From: Ignavibacteriota bacterium
GTDB taxonomy: Bacteria; Bacteroidota; Ignavibacteria; Kapaibacteriales; UBA2268
Length of the DNA stretch: 64,000 nucleotides
Assembly (NCBI GenBank): GCA_019637995.1
Contig: JAHBUQ010000002.1
Location: 186,001-250,000, forward strand
Direction of reading: 5' to 3'
Part shown: positions 16,772 through 26,280 of the stretch, piece after piece
Position numbering within the stretch: the first letter of the stretch is position 1
How the letters are laid out: the number at the start of each line of letters is the position of its first letter
Notes under the pieces: model-generated
What the model was told of the DNA's origin: nothing
Seen by the model: only the letters and a program-made list of their open reading frames with translations
Database searches by the model: none
Made by a program: the position numbers and the translations under genes

Positions 16772-19700
16772 TCACTTATTCTTAATGCGTTTGATTCTTG
16801 ACTTGGCTGTATTTCCAAAATCATCGTCAGGTCTTAGTGCTTCAAGTGCAGAGTATATTTCGCGTGCTTCATCGAACTTATCCAAATTTTCATAAGCTTC
16901 GCCTAGACTTAGAAGTGAAAGCGAATACCAATCTTCATATCCTTCATAATTTTCTTTTACAACGATGAAGGCGGTGGTAGCTTGTTCATAATTCTTATCC
17001 CGCATCCATAATTCACCTATTCTGTACTGAGACTCTGATGAAATGCTTGGGTTATCAGCAATGGCTGATATAAATGAAAAATGCACTCTTGCAGAATCGT
17101 TTGCACCTGATGCACGGTAATGCATTGCAATTCTGTAGCGGCTTTGGTCGCCCCAGTCAGTTGAGGGGTAGCGATTAGTCACGTTCAGGAAAATATCAAG
17201 TGCTGATAATGTATCGCCAAGTTTATATTTCAGAACACCACGCTCGAAGCCTGCTTGAGCTGCATTATTATCTTCTGGATATTTTTCTTGAAGTGATTTT
17301 AGTATTCTGTCAGCAGCGGCAATATTTGCTACTTCAATTTGCAATAATCCATTATCCAACATTGAAAGTGGAGCATAATCGCTTGTCGGATAATCTCTTG
17401 TAATCCTCTCGAATACTATTGATGCCTGATCGGTTTCATTAAGACTGACATAACTTTTTGCCATCCAGTAAAGCACTTCCGGAATGTTTTCATCATTAGG
17501 ATTTTTCTGAATAAATTTCTCATATTCTGCAATTGCATCACGATATTTCCTGCCCTGATAGAACATTTCACCTATTTTTTTCTGGAATACAGGAGCAAAT
17601 GGTGACTCAGGATTTGTTTCGACATATTGGGAAGCTATATCAATAGCTTCAGACTCACGACCAAGAGCAATAAGACAGAATTGTATGCTTTTGATGGCTT
17701 CAGGTGCCATTTCATTTCCTGGATATGACTCAATCACAATTTTATAACTGCTAATTGCTTCTTCGTATCTGCCCAAATTATAATAGGCATCACCAATTGC
17801 ATAGTAGGCTCTTGGAGTTAGCGAGCTCTGGGGATAAGCGTTTATCAGAAATTCGAAATTATCTATTGATTCTGCATATTTTCTCTGCTGAAAGCGAATC
17901 CAACCGATAAGATATAAAGCATTTGGTGCATAAGGAGATTTATTATAGACTCTCACAAAATCCAAAAGTGATGTAATTGCTTGCTCGTAATTGCCGTTTC
18001 TATAAAGAGCATGTGAAAGCTGATAAGAGGCATATTGCCCTTCTTCAGTTCCGGGAGAAAGCGCCGCTGCTCTTTTGTATGAATTAGAGGCATTATGGAA
18101 ACGTTTTTCCATGTAATAACCATCCGCTTGACGAGTGAGCACCTCAACAGCATATTTCGTTTTAGGAAAATCCGCAATCAACTTATCAAAAATTTTTGAT
18201 GAGTTACTAAAATCTTTAACCCTGAAATAAGACCATCCTAATCCGTAAAGTGCTTCTTCACGTCTGCTTGTTCTTGGATATGTCTCGAGAAGTCTATTAT
18301 AAGTGTCTGATGCATTTTTTAAAAGTTCAACTCTGTAATAACTTTCAGCAAGCCAGAACAAAGCTTCTTCATTTCTTGCATCACCTTTATTATTTCCTAT
18401 AAAATTTTGCAGGGCACCGATTGCTTCTCCGGCTCTGTGACTTTGCACCAGCGCAATACCTTCTTTGAGTTTTGACTCTGAAATATACCATTTTCGGTTT
18501 GGCATCAATATTTCGTTGCTTGCAGTAGCAAGATTTTCAGCTTTTCTGTATTGAATGACAGCTTTTTCCCATAATTTCAATTCAATATAACTTGCACCAA
18601 GCAGCAAGTGTACTCTGGTAGCAGTCCTGCCGTCCTGAGATTCTCTTTCGGCACGCTCTAATGTCTTAACAGCCTGTTCATACTCACCTGCTTCATAATG
18701 AATTTGTCCCAACTCCATCAGCACCAGCCCCTGATAAGGATAAGATGCCTGCAAAGCAAGACCGGCAAGTTCGCGTCGGGCTGTATCTTCATCACCCTTT
18801 CGCTTTAATGCCACGACTCTGTATAATTGTGCTATTGACCGGGCATGAAGATTTTCGTCGTTTGTATTATCAATTATTATACTGTATTGCTCCAAAGCTC
18901 TCTCATGATCACCCAAATTCAACAACGCCCAACCATAACTGAGCCTTGCATAATTTATCCATTGTGAATTTGGAAACTCATCAATGTAACTTTCGAATAC
19001 TTTGACTGCTTCTTTGTGATTGCCACCGATATTATAGGCTTCACCCTTCATATATTTTATTTTTTCGATGGCATTTTCAGCAAACATCTGCTTTTCATAT
19101 AACTTTGAAACAGAGTCCTGATTTTGAAAATGTGAAGATAATGTCTCTGCTCTTTCAAGAGCAATCAAAGCTGAAGATGGTTGACGCAGCATCAGGTTAT
19201 TGTTAGCTTCTCGTATGAGTGAGACTAAATATACACTGCCATATTGATAATTTTTTGTCACATATCTGTAGTAAAACAAAGCAGAGTCATGATTGCGATT
19301 GATTTCGTGAATTCTTCCAATGTAATAATATGAGTCATCACTATACTCACTTTCAGGATATTTGCTTACAGTTTCCTTAAAAAGTGGCAGCGCATCGAGA
19401 TGTCTTCCCTGATGCGAAAGTGACATAGATCTCCAAAACATAGCACGGTGTACAATATCATCATAAGATTTCTGACCACGATATTCATAGTCTCTTGAAG
19501 CTAATAGTTCGGCTTCCTCAAATAAAATTTCTGCTTGTTTATAATCTCCCAGTTCATATTTCATATAACCGCGTTTTAACGCAGCAAATGGAACATAAGG
19601 GGAGTTTGAGCGGGATTTAATAAATTCATATAATTTGCCGTCTGCAATATTAAAATTCCCGGATTGCAAATCAATATCAGACTGCAATAAAACCGATTTG

Positions 19701-19900
19701 TCATAAGATACATTCATCGGAAATTTTTTTATGTCATTTACAAGTTTCTGCTCGGCAAGATGCAGCAACTCAATGTCATACAGACTTTCGCTAAGGGATA
19801 TTGCCCGCGTGCCGTAATCAATTGGTAATTCTACTACTTGAGAATATATCGGTAAAACCGATAAAATCAAAATAATCACAATTTTTTTGATATCTTTCAT
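16772..19900 (-). CDS. Giant secreted/periplasmic TPR protein
   Basis: A 1042-residue protein with a signal peptide (KKIVIILILSVLPIYS) and then almost entirely tetratricopeptide-type repeats. Typical repeat pieces are ALYRNGNYEQAI, YAIGDAYYNLGRYEEAI and YPGNEMAPEA, and many units carry the YP.S.YAPEAL-type loop of BamD/YbgF repeats. It would be a periplasmic scaffold. I choose the ATG at 19900; another at 19906 is equally possible. It is the first gene of the five-gene operon running to 12627, with the barrel gene next, which suggests it assembles or feeds that barrel. Confidence 0.82.
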   Translation of the reverse strand: MKDIKKIVIILILSVLPIYSQVVELPIDYGTRAISLSESLYDIELLHLAEQKLVNDIKKFPMNVSYDKSVLLQSDIDLQSGNFNIADGKLYEFIKSRSNSPYVPFAALKRGYMKYELGDYKQAEILFEEAELLASRDYEYRGQKSYDDIVHRAMFWRSMSLSHQGRHLDALPLFKETVSKYPESEYSDDSYYYIGRIHEINRNHDSALFYYRYVTKNYQYGSVYLVSLIREANNNLMLRQPSSALIALERAETLSSHFQNQDSVSKLYEKQMFAENAIEKIKYMKGEAYNIGGNHKEAVKVFESYIDEFPNSQWINYARLSYGWALLNLGDHERALEQYSIIIDNTNDENLHARSIAQLYRVVALKRKGDEDTARRELAGLALQASYPYQGLVLMELGQIHYEAGEYEQAVKTLERAERESQDGRTATRVHLLLGASYIELKLWEKAVIQYRKAENLATASNEILMPNRKWYISESKLKEGIALVQSHRAGEAIGALQNFIGNNKGDARNEEALFWLAESYYRVELLKNASDTYNRLLETYPRTSRREEALYGLGWSYFRVKDFSNSSKIFDKLIADFPKTKYAVEVLTRQADGYYMEKRFHNASNSYKRAAALSPGTEEGQYASYQLSHALYRNGNYEQAITSLLDFVRVYNKSPYAPNALYLIGWIRFQQRKYAESIDNFEFLINAYPQSSLTPRAYYAIGDAYYNLGRYEEAISSYKIVIESYPGNEMAPEAIKSIQFCLIALGRESEAIDIASQYVETNPESPFAPVFQKKIGEMFYQGRKYRDAIAEYEKFIQKNPNDENIPEVLYWMAKSYVSLNETDQASIVFERITRDYPTSDYAPLSMLDNGLLQIEVANIAAADRILKSLQEKYPEDNNAAQAGFERGVLKYKLGDTLSALDIFLNVTNRYPSTDWGDQSRYRIAMHYRASGANDSARVHFSFISAIADNPSISSESQYRIGELWMRDKNYEQATTAFIVVKENYEGYEDWYSLSLLSLGEAYENLDKFDEAREIYSALEALRPDDDFGNTAKSRIKRIKNK

Positions 19901-19906
19901 ATACAT

Positions 19907-20319
19907 TCTGTATTTATCGAAAAAAAATATGTATATCAAGTATCATCAAAAACCCCCTTGGGCAGGATTTTTTTGAATAGATACTCTATGCTGCATCGTA
20001 AAAATACAAAAAATGTTTCAAATGAACTAAATATTTTGATTATTTTGTACTTTTTGATGCGTTTTTTTTCTTTTTTTTCAATAACTTATAATTGAACAGT
20101 TAATTTAAATAGTTTTTCTAAATTTACAGAACGATTTAATTTGAAAATCGCTACATTTTTGTAATTATTAATTTGATAATTGTATGAGACAGTCAAATCA
20201 GAAATACGAAAAAATAACTGTTCAATATCAATAAATATTTATAAAATGACTGTAAATATTGTTATTTTTGTAATATAAAATTTTCCACATTCATAAACAC
20301 ATTTTTTGGAGAGACTTAA
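19907..20319. other. Divergent intergenic region, TPR operon / glutamine synthetase
   Basis: A 413-base AT-rich gap with T-rich homopolymer runs around 20058-20080. It must hold the start signals of both flanking operons. A promoter for the plus strand is listed separately at 20238-20270; I see no convincing minus-strand promoter, RNA gene or ORF. Confidence 0.6.
20238..20270 (+). promoter_or_regulatory. Probable promoter of the glutamine synthetase operon
   Basis: TATTTTTG at 20263-20270 is a full match to TAnnTTTG; the upstream element at 20238-20241 is TTTA rather than TTTG, with a 21-base spacer. The -7 box lies in a 13-base string (GTTATTTTTGTAA) also present at the hydG promoter. Confidence 0.5.
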
Positions 20320-22533
20320 ATGTCCGTCAGACTTAGAAGTTTGGAATCCTTTACAAGCAAAAAAACAGGCGATTTATTGAGTATGCCATTAATGGATAAG
20401 CCCGTTTCAGAATATTTTAACGAATTTGTTTTTGGACCTGAAGCTAAGAAAAAATATCTTCCTATAGAAATTCTTGAAAAGTTAACTTATTTTATAGATA
20501 ATTCTCTGCCGATAGACAGAGAAACCGCAGATTTTATAGCTATCGGTCTAAAGAACTGGGCTATTGACCATCAGGTTACACATTATACTCATTGGTTCCA
20601 ACCACTGACCGGCAAAACATCCGAAAAGCATGACACTTTTTTCCAGTTTGACAAGAATTGGCGTGCGATTGAAAAAATGTCCGGAAATGAGCTGATAATG
20701 CAGGAGCCGGATGGTTCGAGCTTTCCAACAGGTGGTATGCGTTCGACACATGAAGCCAGATCATATACTGTTTGGGATCCTACAACACCAATTTTTATCA
20801 GACGTACAAAATTCGGGCGTACACTTTGTATTCCAGCTTTCCTGATTTCATATACAGGCGAGTCACTTGATATGAAAGCACCGCTTCTCAAATCAATGCG
20901 GCTAATTAATCAGGAGGCTCTGAAAATATGTAAAATTTTTGATGAAAAAATCAGTAAAGTCACTCCTACTTTAGGCTGGGAACAAGAATATTTCGTTGTA
21001 GATGAAGCTTTATTCAACGCCAGACCTGACTTGGTTCTTTGCGGACGAACTCTCTACGGAAATGCTTCAGCCCGCGGTCAGCAACTTGCAGACCATTATT
21101 TTGGTGCTATTCCCGAGCGGGTATATAATTTCATAATTGAATTTGAACAGGAAGCATTACGACTTGGCATTCCTATCAAAACCCGCCACAACGAAGTTGC
21201 ACCAAATCAGTTTGAATGTGCTCCTCATTTTGAATTTGCCAATATTGCAGCTGACCATAATTTACTGTTGATGGATAAAATTGACAAAGTTGCAAAACGC
21301 CACGGCTTGAGAGTTCTCATAAATGAAAAACCATTTCAGGGTATTAATGGCTCAGGTAAGCATAACAACTGGTCACTTGCTACTGACACAGGTAAAAATC
21401 TTTTAGAGCCGGGCGATGAACCACATAACAATCTAATGTTTCTGACATTTTTCATAAATACACTTGTTGCTGTATATAATCATTCCGATTTGTTGCGAGC
21501 AAGTATTGCAAGTGCCGGAAATGACCACAGATTAGGTGCAAATGAAGCTCCTCCTGCAATCATATCAGCATCTATTGGCTCTCAGATGGAGAATGCTTTG
21601 GAAGCATTTTTGAATGATTCAGAACCTGAAAGTGAAAAACCAATCGAAGGGCTGAACCTTGATTACTTAATGGTCCCTTTCAAAAAAATGCACACAACCG
21701 ATAGAAACAGGACTTCGCCATTTCCATTTACAGGTAATAAATTTGAATTCAGAGCACCGGGGTCAAGCGTCAACGTTTCGCTTCCGATGACTACCCTTAA
21801 TGTTATTGTAGCTGCTCAGCTAAATTCATTCTTGAATCAAGTAGATGCTGAAGTTGAAAAGCTTAAGGACGGGGCTAAAATTATTAACGATTTGAAGAAA
21901 TCCATAATTTCTAAATTACTGAAAGAAGTTTATCTGAGTTGCCAGCCAATCCTTTTCAATGGGGATAATTATTCTCATGAGTGGGTTGAAGAAGCTGAAC
22001 TACGTGGCTTGCCAAACCTTAAATCTACTCCTCAGGCATTGTCTGTATATCTAAAAAAAGAAAATATTGAATTATTTGAAAAATTCGGTATTTATTCTCA
22101 AAGAGAACTTGTTGCCAGGTATAATGTCTTCATTGAAGAGTATTTGCATAAGATTGAAATAGAAGCCGTTCTGGTTGATGAGATTGCTTATACTATGATT
22201 ATTCCGGCTGTGGTGAACTATCAGAATGATTTAATCAAAAATGTACAGGGGCTGAAAGAACTTGGTCTTCTGAATGAAAGCGAAGCTTATAAAAATCAGT
22301 TACTGAAAATTTCAACACATCTAGAAGGAATGATTTCCAATCTTGAACAACTTGATGATAACAGACGTGAAGCCAGCTCTATCAGCAATCTGCAAGAGAA
22401 AGCCGAACACTATAGCAGTAAAATAAAACCACTTTTTGACCTAATAAGACATCATGCCGATAAACTTGAAATGATTGTTGATGATAAATTCTGGCAATTA
22501 CCTAAATACAGAGAATTATTATTCTTACACTAA
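20320..22533 (+). CDS. glnN: Glutamine synthetase type III
   Basis: Makes glutamine from glutamate, ammonia and ATP. At 737 residues it is the large type III enzyme of Bacteroidota and cyanobacteria, not the 450-residue type I. Landmarks are an N-terminal VSEYFNEFVFG segment, HYTHWFQPLTG, LGWEQEYFVVD (metal-binding glutamates), the KTRHNEVAPNQFE region, NEKPFQGINGSGKHNNWS and NRTSPFPFTGNKFEFR, plus a helical C-terminal extension typical of the type. GGAGAG precedes the ATG. Its stop overlaps the next start as TAATG, opening a four-gene coupled operon. Confidence 0.95.
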   Translation: MSVRLRSLESFTSKKTGDLLSMPLMDKPVSEYFNEFVFGPEAKKKYLPIEILEKLTYFIDNSLPIDRETADFIAIGLKNWAIDHQVTHYTHWFQPLTGKTSEKHDTFFQFDKNWRAIEKMSGNELIMQEPDGSSFPTGGMRSTHEARSYTVWDPTTPIFIRRTKFGRTLCIPAFLISYTGESLDMKAPLLKSMRLINQEALKICKIFDEKISKVTPTLGWEQEYFVVDEALFNARPDLVLCGRTLYGNASARGQQLADHYFGAIPERVYNFIIEFEQEALRLGIPIKTRHNEVAPNQFECAPHFEFANIAADHNLLLMDKIDKVAKRHGLRVLINEKPFQGINGSGKHNNWSLATDTGKNLLEPGDEPHNNLMFLTFFINTLVAVYNHSDLLRASIASAGNDHRLGANEAPPAIISASIGSQMENALEAFLNDSEPESEKPIEGLNLDYLMVPFKKMHTTDRNRTSPFPFTGNKFEFRAPGSSVNVSLPMTTLNVIVAAQLNSFLNQVDAEVEKLKDGAKIINDLKKSIISKLLKEVYLSCQPILFNGDNYSHEWVEEAELRGLPNLKSTPQALSVYLKKENIELFEKFGIYSQRELVARYNVFIEEYLHKIEIEAVLVDEIAYTMIIPAVVNYQNDLIKNVQGLKELGLLNESEAYKNQLLKISTHLEGMISNLEQLDDNRREASSISNLQEKAEHYSSKIKPLFDLIRHHADKLEMIVDDKFWQLPKYRELLFLH

Positions 22534-23297
22534 TGGAATATTCTTCGATGCAAATACCACATGGAATAATTGAATCACTTTTGAATGCAAAAAAAGTAGT
22601 TGTTTTCACCGGTGCGGGAATATCTGCTGAAAGCGGTATTAAAACATTTCGGGACCCTGATGGATTATGGGCAAAATTCAATCCTTCCGAGCTTGCAAGC
22701 GTTGATGGTTTTATGTCCAATCCTAATCTTGTTTGGGATTGGTATCAGCACCGCAGAGATATAATTTTTAGCTGCGAACCTAATCCGGGACATTATGCAA
22801 TAGCTGAGATGCAAAAATTGTTCCCAAAATTTTCACTTGTTACACAGAATGTTGACCGCTTGCATCAAAGAGCAGGAGCTAAGGATGTAATCGAATTACA
22901 CGGAAATATCCTCGAAAATTATTGTCTTAGTTGTAAAACCCCGTATGATGAATCAGTAACAGCAGAAGATACAGAAGCTCCCAAATGCAAATCCTGTGGT
23001 GGCTTAGTTCGTCCTGCAGTTGTTTGGTTTGGTGAAACTCTGCCTTATGATGCGCTCATGAGAGCAGAAGAAGTCTCTCGAAAAGCTGATGTTTTTTTCA
23101 CAGCCGGTACTTCCGGCGAAGTATATCCTGCTGCAAATCTACCTATTATTGCAAGCCAGTCTGGAAGCGTAGTTGTTGAGATCAATCCAAATGAAACTGC
23201 TATATCTCGCTTTGCAAACTATTGCCTGAGATACCCGTCAGGCGAAGCATTTCCAAAAATTTTAGAAGAATTTAATAAACAAAGAGGAATTCATTGA
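22533..23297 (+). CDS. cobB: NAD-dependent protein deacylase (sirtuin)
   Basis: A 254-residue class III sirtuin: NAD-binding GAGISAESG (27-35), TQNVD (104-108), catalytic His123 in ELHG, and a zinc ribbon with Cys131, Cys134, Cys152 and Cys155. It carries the Tyr71-x2-Arg74 pair (WYQHRR) that in SIRT5/CobB reads negatively charged acyl groups, so desuccinylase/demalonylase activity as well as deacetylation is likely from family knowledge. It is translationally coupled to glutamine synthetase upstream (TAATG) and overlaps acpS downstream by four bases. Confidence 0.93.
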   Translation: MEYSSMQIPHGIIESLLNAKKVVVFTGAGISAESGIKTFRDPDGLWAKFNPSELASVDGFMSNPNLVWDWYQHRRDIIFSCEPNPGHYAIAEMQKLFPKFSLVTQNVDRLHQRAGAKDVIELHGNILENYCLSCKTPYDESVTAEDTEAPKCKSCGGLVRPAVVWFGETLPYDALMRAEEVSRKADVFFTAGTSGEVYPAANLPIIASQSGSVVVEINPNETAISRFANYCLRYPSGEAFPKILEEFNKQRGIH

Positions 23298-23671
23298 TAT
23301 ACGGTATAGGTACTGATATTGTCGAAACATCAAGAATACAAACTGCAATCGAAAAATATGGCAAAAGATTTTTAGACCGCCTTTATACAGAACTCGAGCA
23401 GCAGTATTGCGATTCATTCAATGAAACAAAATATGTTCATTACGCAGCTAGATTTGCAGCCAAAGAATCTTTCAGCAAAGCCATTGGTACAGGACTTACA
23501 CAAGGCTTTAAATTCAAGGAAATCAGTATCAGAAATGAAAGAAATGGCAAGCCTGTTATAGTCCTTGATGGTGATTTGTTAGAAAAATACGGGCATCTAA
23601 AATCACACGTATCACTTTCGCATACTGACAATAATTCACTTGCCTACATCATTCTAGAAGAAACAGAATAA
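23294..23671 (+). CDS. acpS: Holo-[acyl-carrier-protein] synthase
   Basis: Transfers 4'-phosphopantetheine from CoA to acyl carrier protein. The 125-residue protein has the family's two hallmarks: GIGTDIVETSRI at the N-terminus (Mg-binding Asp) and ARFAAKESFSKAIGTG in the middle, ending with HVSLSHTDNNSLA. The start is a TTG at 23294 with AGAGGAA just upstream; it overlaps the sirtuin stop. A short, trimer-forming AcpS of normal size. Its stop overlaps the acetyltransferase start as TAATG. Confidence 0.93.
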   Translation: MIYGIGTDIVETSRIQTAIEKYGKRFLDRLYTELEQQYCDSFNETKYVHYAARFAAKESFSKAIGTGLTQGFKFKEISIRNERNGKPVIVLDGDLLEKYGHLKSHVSLSHTDNNSLAYIILEETE

Positions 23672-24180
23672 TGATTCGTCCTGCAAAATATGAAGATTTA
23701 CCGGCTATAAACGAAATCTATAATCAGGCTGTTGACTCCCGCAGTGCAACAGCCGATTTAGACTACATCTCATTCGATGAACGTGACAAATGGTTCTCAG
23801 AGCATAATTCCGACAAGTATCCGGTATTTGTTTATGAAGTTTCAGGCAATGTGGTAGGTTGGCTATCAATCAGCCCGTATAGAAAAGGTAGAAGGGCACT
23901 CGATGAAGCAGCTGAAGTAAGTTATTATATTCATAATAATTTTCAAAAACTGGGAATTGGAAGTAAACTTCTTGAATATTGCATAGAAAACATCTCGAGC
24001 TACGGCATCAAACATATAATCTGTATATTACTTGATATAAATACAGGTAGCATCAAATTGCTCGAAAAATATGGATTTGAACAATGGGCATATCTGCCTG
24101 ATATTGTAAATCTTGACGGCAATATTTGCAGTCATCTGTTTTATGGATTAACAACAGATATTGCTAATCATAAACTTTGA
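23671..24180 (+). CDS. GNAT acetyltransferase, phosphinothricin acetyltransferase type
   Basis: A 169-residue GNAT enzyme. It opens with IRPAKYEDLPAINEIYNQAV and has the Bar/Pat-type middle (VGWLSISPYRKGRRA, EVSYYIHNNFQKLGIGSKLLE with the acetyl-CoA loop) and the late NTGSIKLLEKYGF motif. Characterised relatives N-acetylate phosphinothricin or methionine sulfoximine/sulfone, all glutamate analogs that inhibit glutamine synthetase. Its place as the fourth coupled gene after glutamine synthetase fits that chemistry. A different amino-acid-like substrate cannot be excluded. Its 3' end overlaps the convergent RSH gene by 17 bases. Confidence 0.82.
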   Translation: MIRPAKYEDLPAINEIYNQAVDSRSATADLDYISFDERDKWFSEHNSDKYPVFVYEVSGNVVGWLSISPYRKGRRALDEAAEVSYYIHNNFQKLGIGSKLLEYCIENISSYGIKHIICILLDINTGSIKLLEKYGFEQWAYLPDIVNLDGNICSHLFYGLTTDIANHKL

Positions 24181-25996
24181 TTACAGATTTAATACCCTTT
24201 ATGCCCATTAAACGGGTTATAATTGCGTTAAGCTCAGACTTATCCTTTACTTTGACTGCAACTATACCTTCGAAAAAACTTTCGCTTGTATCAAGGCTAA
24301 TGCGTTTAATTATAGATTTACCTATTGCCTCGGTTATTTCAAAAAGCATTCTCTCTCTGTCCTCTCCACGTATGCGAATTTTCGCATCAAAATCTATCAC
24401 TTCTACAGCTACTTCATTTACTTTAGAGGCAACATGATTCTTAAAATAATCATGAAGCATTGAAACAGCCTTATGTGAAACAACAGACTCCTGCCATTCT
24501 GGTCTTGGCTGAAACTTGTTTGAATATATAATCTCTACTTGATCACCGGTCTTCAGCTTGTGATTCAGATCAGTTATTACGCCATTTACTTTCCCTGAAA
24601 TGCAGTGATAACCTGAGTCGTCTGATACTGAAAAAGCAAAATCAATTAAATTTGCTCCCTCGGGAAGTGTTATCGCTTTTCCATCTTTTGTATAAACCGT
24701 AAGCTCACTGTCGAAGAGGTTTACTTTAATCGCATCCCATATTATTTGAGTGGCTCTCTCCCCTTTTTCCTCAATAATACCCTGCATCCAATCTCCCCAA
24801 TCATCAATTTCTTTATCGGTAAAATTGAGAGCCCTTATTCTTCCGCTTCTCAGTGAAAACTTTGAGGCAAAACCTTCTTCTGCAATTTTTTCCATTTCTT
24901 CAGTTCTGATGATAATTTCTATTCTCTTGCCGTCAGGACCAAAAAGCTCAGTTACAAGCGATTTGAACCAGTCCATTTTTGGCTTGGCTATATAATCTAT
25001 GAAACTTATTGTATTGAATGCAGTGGCAAGTACACCGTGAGCCCTGTAACATTCATGAATATCATTAGTATCAAGTATCAGAACCATAGAATAAAAATTA
25101 TCAATATCACTGATAGACTTGCCATCATTTATCATTTTAAAAATTTCATATTCATGCTTGTGCACAATTGACAAAGTATGAGTAAGATTATGCTGATTCA
25201 AGCTATTCTGAATAGTATCAGAAAATACTTTAATGTAATCAATAAAATCGCGTCTTTTCTCGTTGAGTGCAAGCCTGATTGCCTCATAAGCAGACTTATC
25301 GGAGTAATAAAACGAGCGGTTTTCGAGCTCCATTTTAATTTTCATAAGTCCAAGACGATGAGTTATTGGAATATAAAAATTCAGCGTTTCTAGCGATATT
25401 TCTTTTTGTTTCTTAGGACTTAAGTAGTGCAGAGTTCTGAGATTATGCAGTCTGTCAGCAAGTTTGATCAGGATTACTCTGATATCTCTGACAAGTGCAA
25501 GGAAAAGCTTGCGATGAGTTCCTGCTTTCAGCTTATGCTTTAGCTCGGCTTTCTGTTTTCCATCAAGCTCGTCCCAATTTATACTGCTGTTTTCAAGGGA
25601 TATAACGTCATTTGAAATTTTAGTAACTGCTTGAACAATCTCGGCTACGTCAGTACCAAACTCAAGAGCAATTTGACTTTCGCCAACATCAGCAACATCT
25701 TCAATTGTATCATGAAGAAGCGAAGCTACGATTGAGGCAGTATCATGAATAGAAAACTCTTTCAGCAATATAAGTGCTACATTTAGTGGATGAGTATAAT
25801 ATGGGTAGCCGGATTTTCTTGCTGTATCGCTGTGTTTTTCAACACAAAATGCAAATGCACGAGCAACAAGTTCTTTATCAATGGAATTATCAATTCTATC
25901 AATTTCAGATAATAAATATTCTAAATCCTTTTGAGGATCCAGACCAAAACTACTGTCTTCATCATATTCTAAATCAAATTCAAATAGCAATTCCAT
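24164..25996 (-). CDS. RSH-family (p)ppGpp protein: intact hydrolase, degenerate synthetase
   Basis: A 610-residue RelA/SpoT homolog. The HD hydrolase domain is complete: Arg60, His69, His95-Asp96, Glu99-Asp100 and ADRLHN with Asp181 and Asn185. The synthetase domain (about 278-380) keeps DYIAKPK and a Glu in IEIIIRT, but the guanine-binding YQSxHT reads FKSLVT (344-349), the Arg of the DxxAxR motif is lost, and AAHW reads ASKF. A TGS domain (about 431-490) and a C-terminal ACT domain (about 530-610) follow. It is therefore probably a (p)ppGpp hydrolase that cannot synthesise; another synthetase should exist elsewhere. The protein is shorter than the 730-residue bifunctional type. Confidence 0.85.
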   Translation of the reverse strand: MELLFEFDLEYDEDSSFGLDPQKDLEYLLSEIDRIDNSIDKELVARAFAFCVEKHSDTARKSGYPYYTHPLNVALILLKEFSIHDTASIVASLLHDTIEDVADVGESQIALEFGTDVAEIVQAVTKISNDVISLENSSINWDELDGKQKAELKHKLKAGTHRKLFLALVRDIRVILIKLADRLHNLRTLHYLSPKKQKEISLETLNFYIPITHRLGLMKIKMELENRSFYYSDKSAYEAIRLALNEKRRDFIDYIKVFSDTIQNSLNQHNLTHTLSIVHKHEYEIFKMINDGKSISDIDNFYSMVLILDTNDIHECYRAHGVLATAFNTISFIDYIAKPKMDWFKSLVTELFGPDGKRIEIIIRTEEMEKIAEEGFASKFSLRSGRIRALNFTDKEIDDWGDWMQGIIEEKGERATQIIWDAIKVNLFDSELTVYTKDGKAITLPEGANLIDFAFSVSDDSGYHCISGKVNGVITDLNHKLKTGDQVEIIYSNKFQPRPEWQESVVSHKAVSMLHDYFKNHVASKVNEVAVEVIDFDAKIRIRGEDRERMLFEITEAIGKSIIKRISLDTSESFFEGIVAVKVKDKSELNAIITRLMGIKGIKSVIKVYD

Positions 25997-26280
25997 ATAA
26001 AATTCTCATTTTCGATTTTTTTTCAAAATTTAATATAACAAAATTTATTCATATATTAATCAAAGTATAAGATAAATTCAGAATTTATCATTTATTTTTG
26101 CCAAATATTTTTTTTATTTTTAATTTATTTGTAAAATTTTAAACAATTTATAAAACGATATTCAAAAAATTGAATTGTAAATATAATGTTCAGAAGTCAA
26201 TAAAAATAATATTTCAATTAAGTAAGTAAATATACGTCTTATTATTTTTAGACAATATTTTATCTAATCAATATTATAAC

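Noticed and set aside
23671..24180. A horizontally acquired herbicide-resistance gene
   Set aside because: Composition looks like its neighbours, it is translationally coupled to acpS and no mobile element is near; it is a native operon member.
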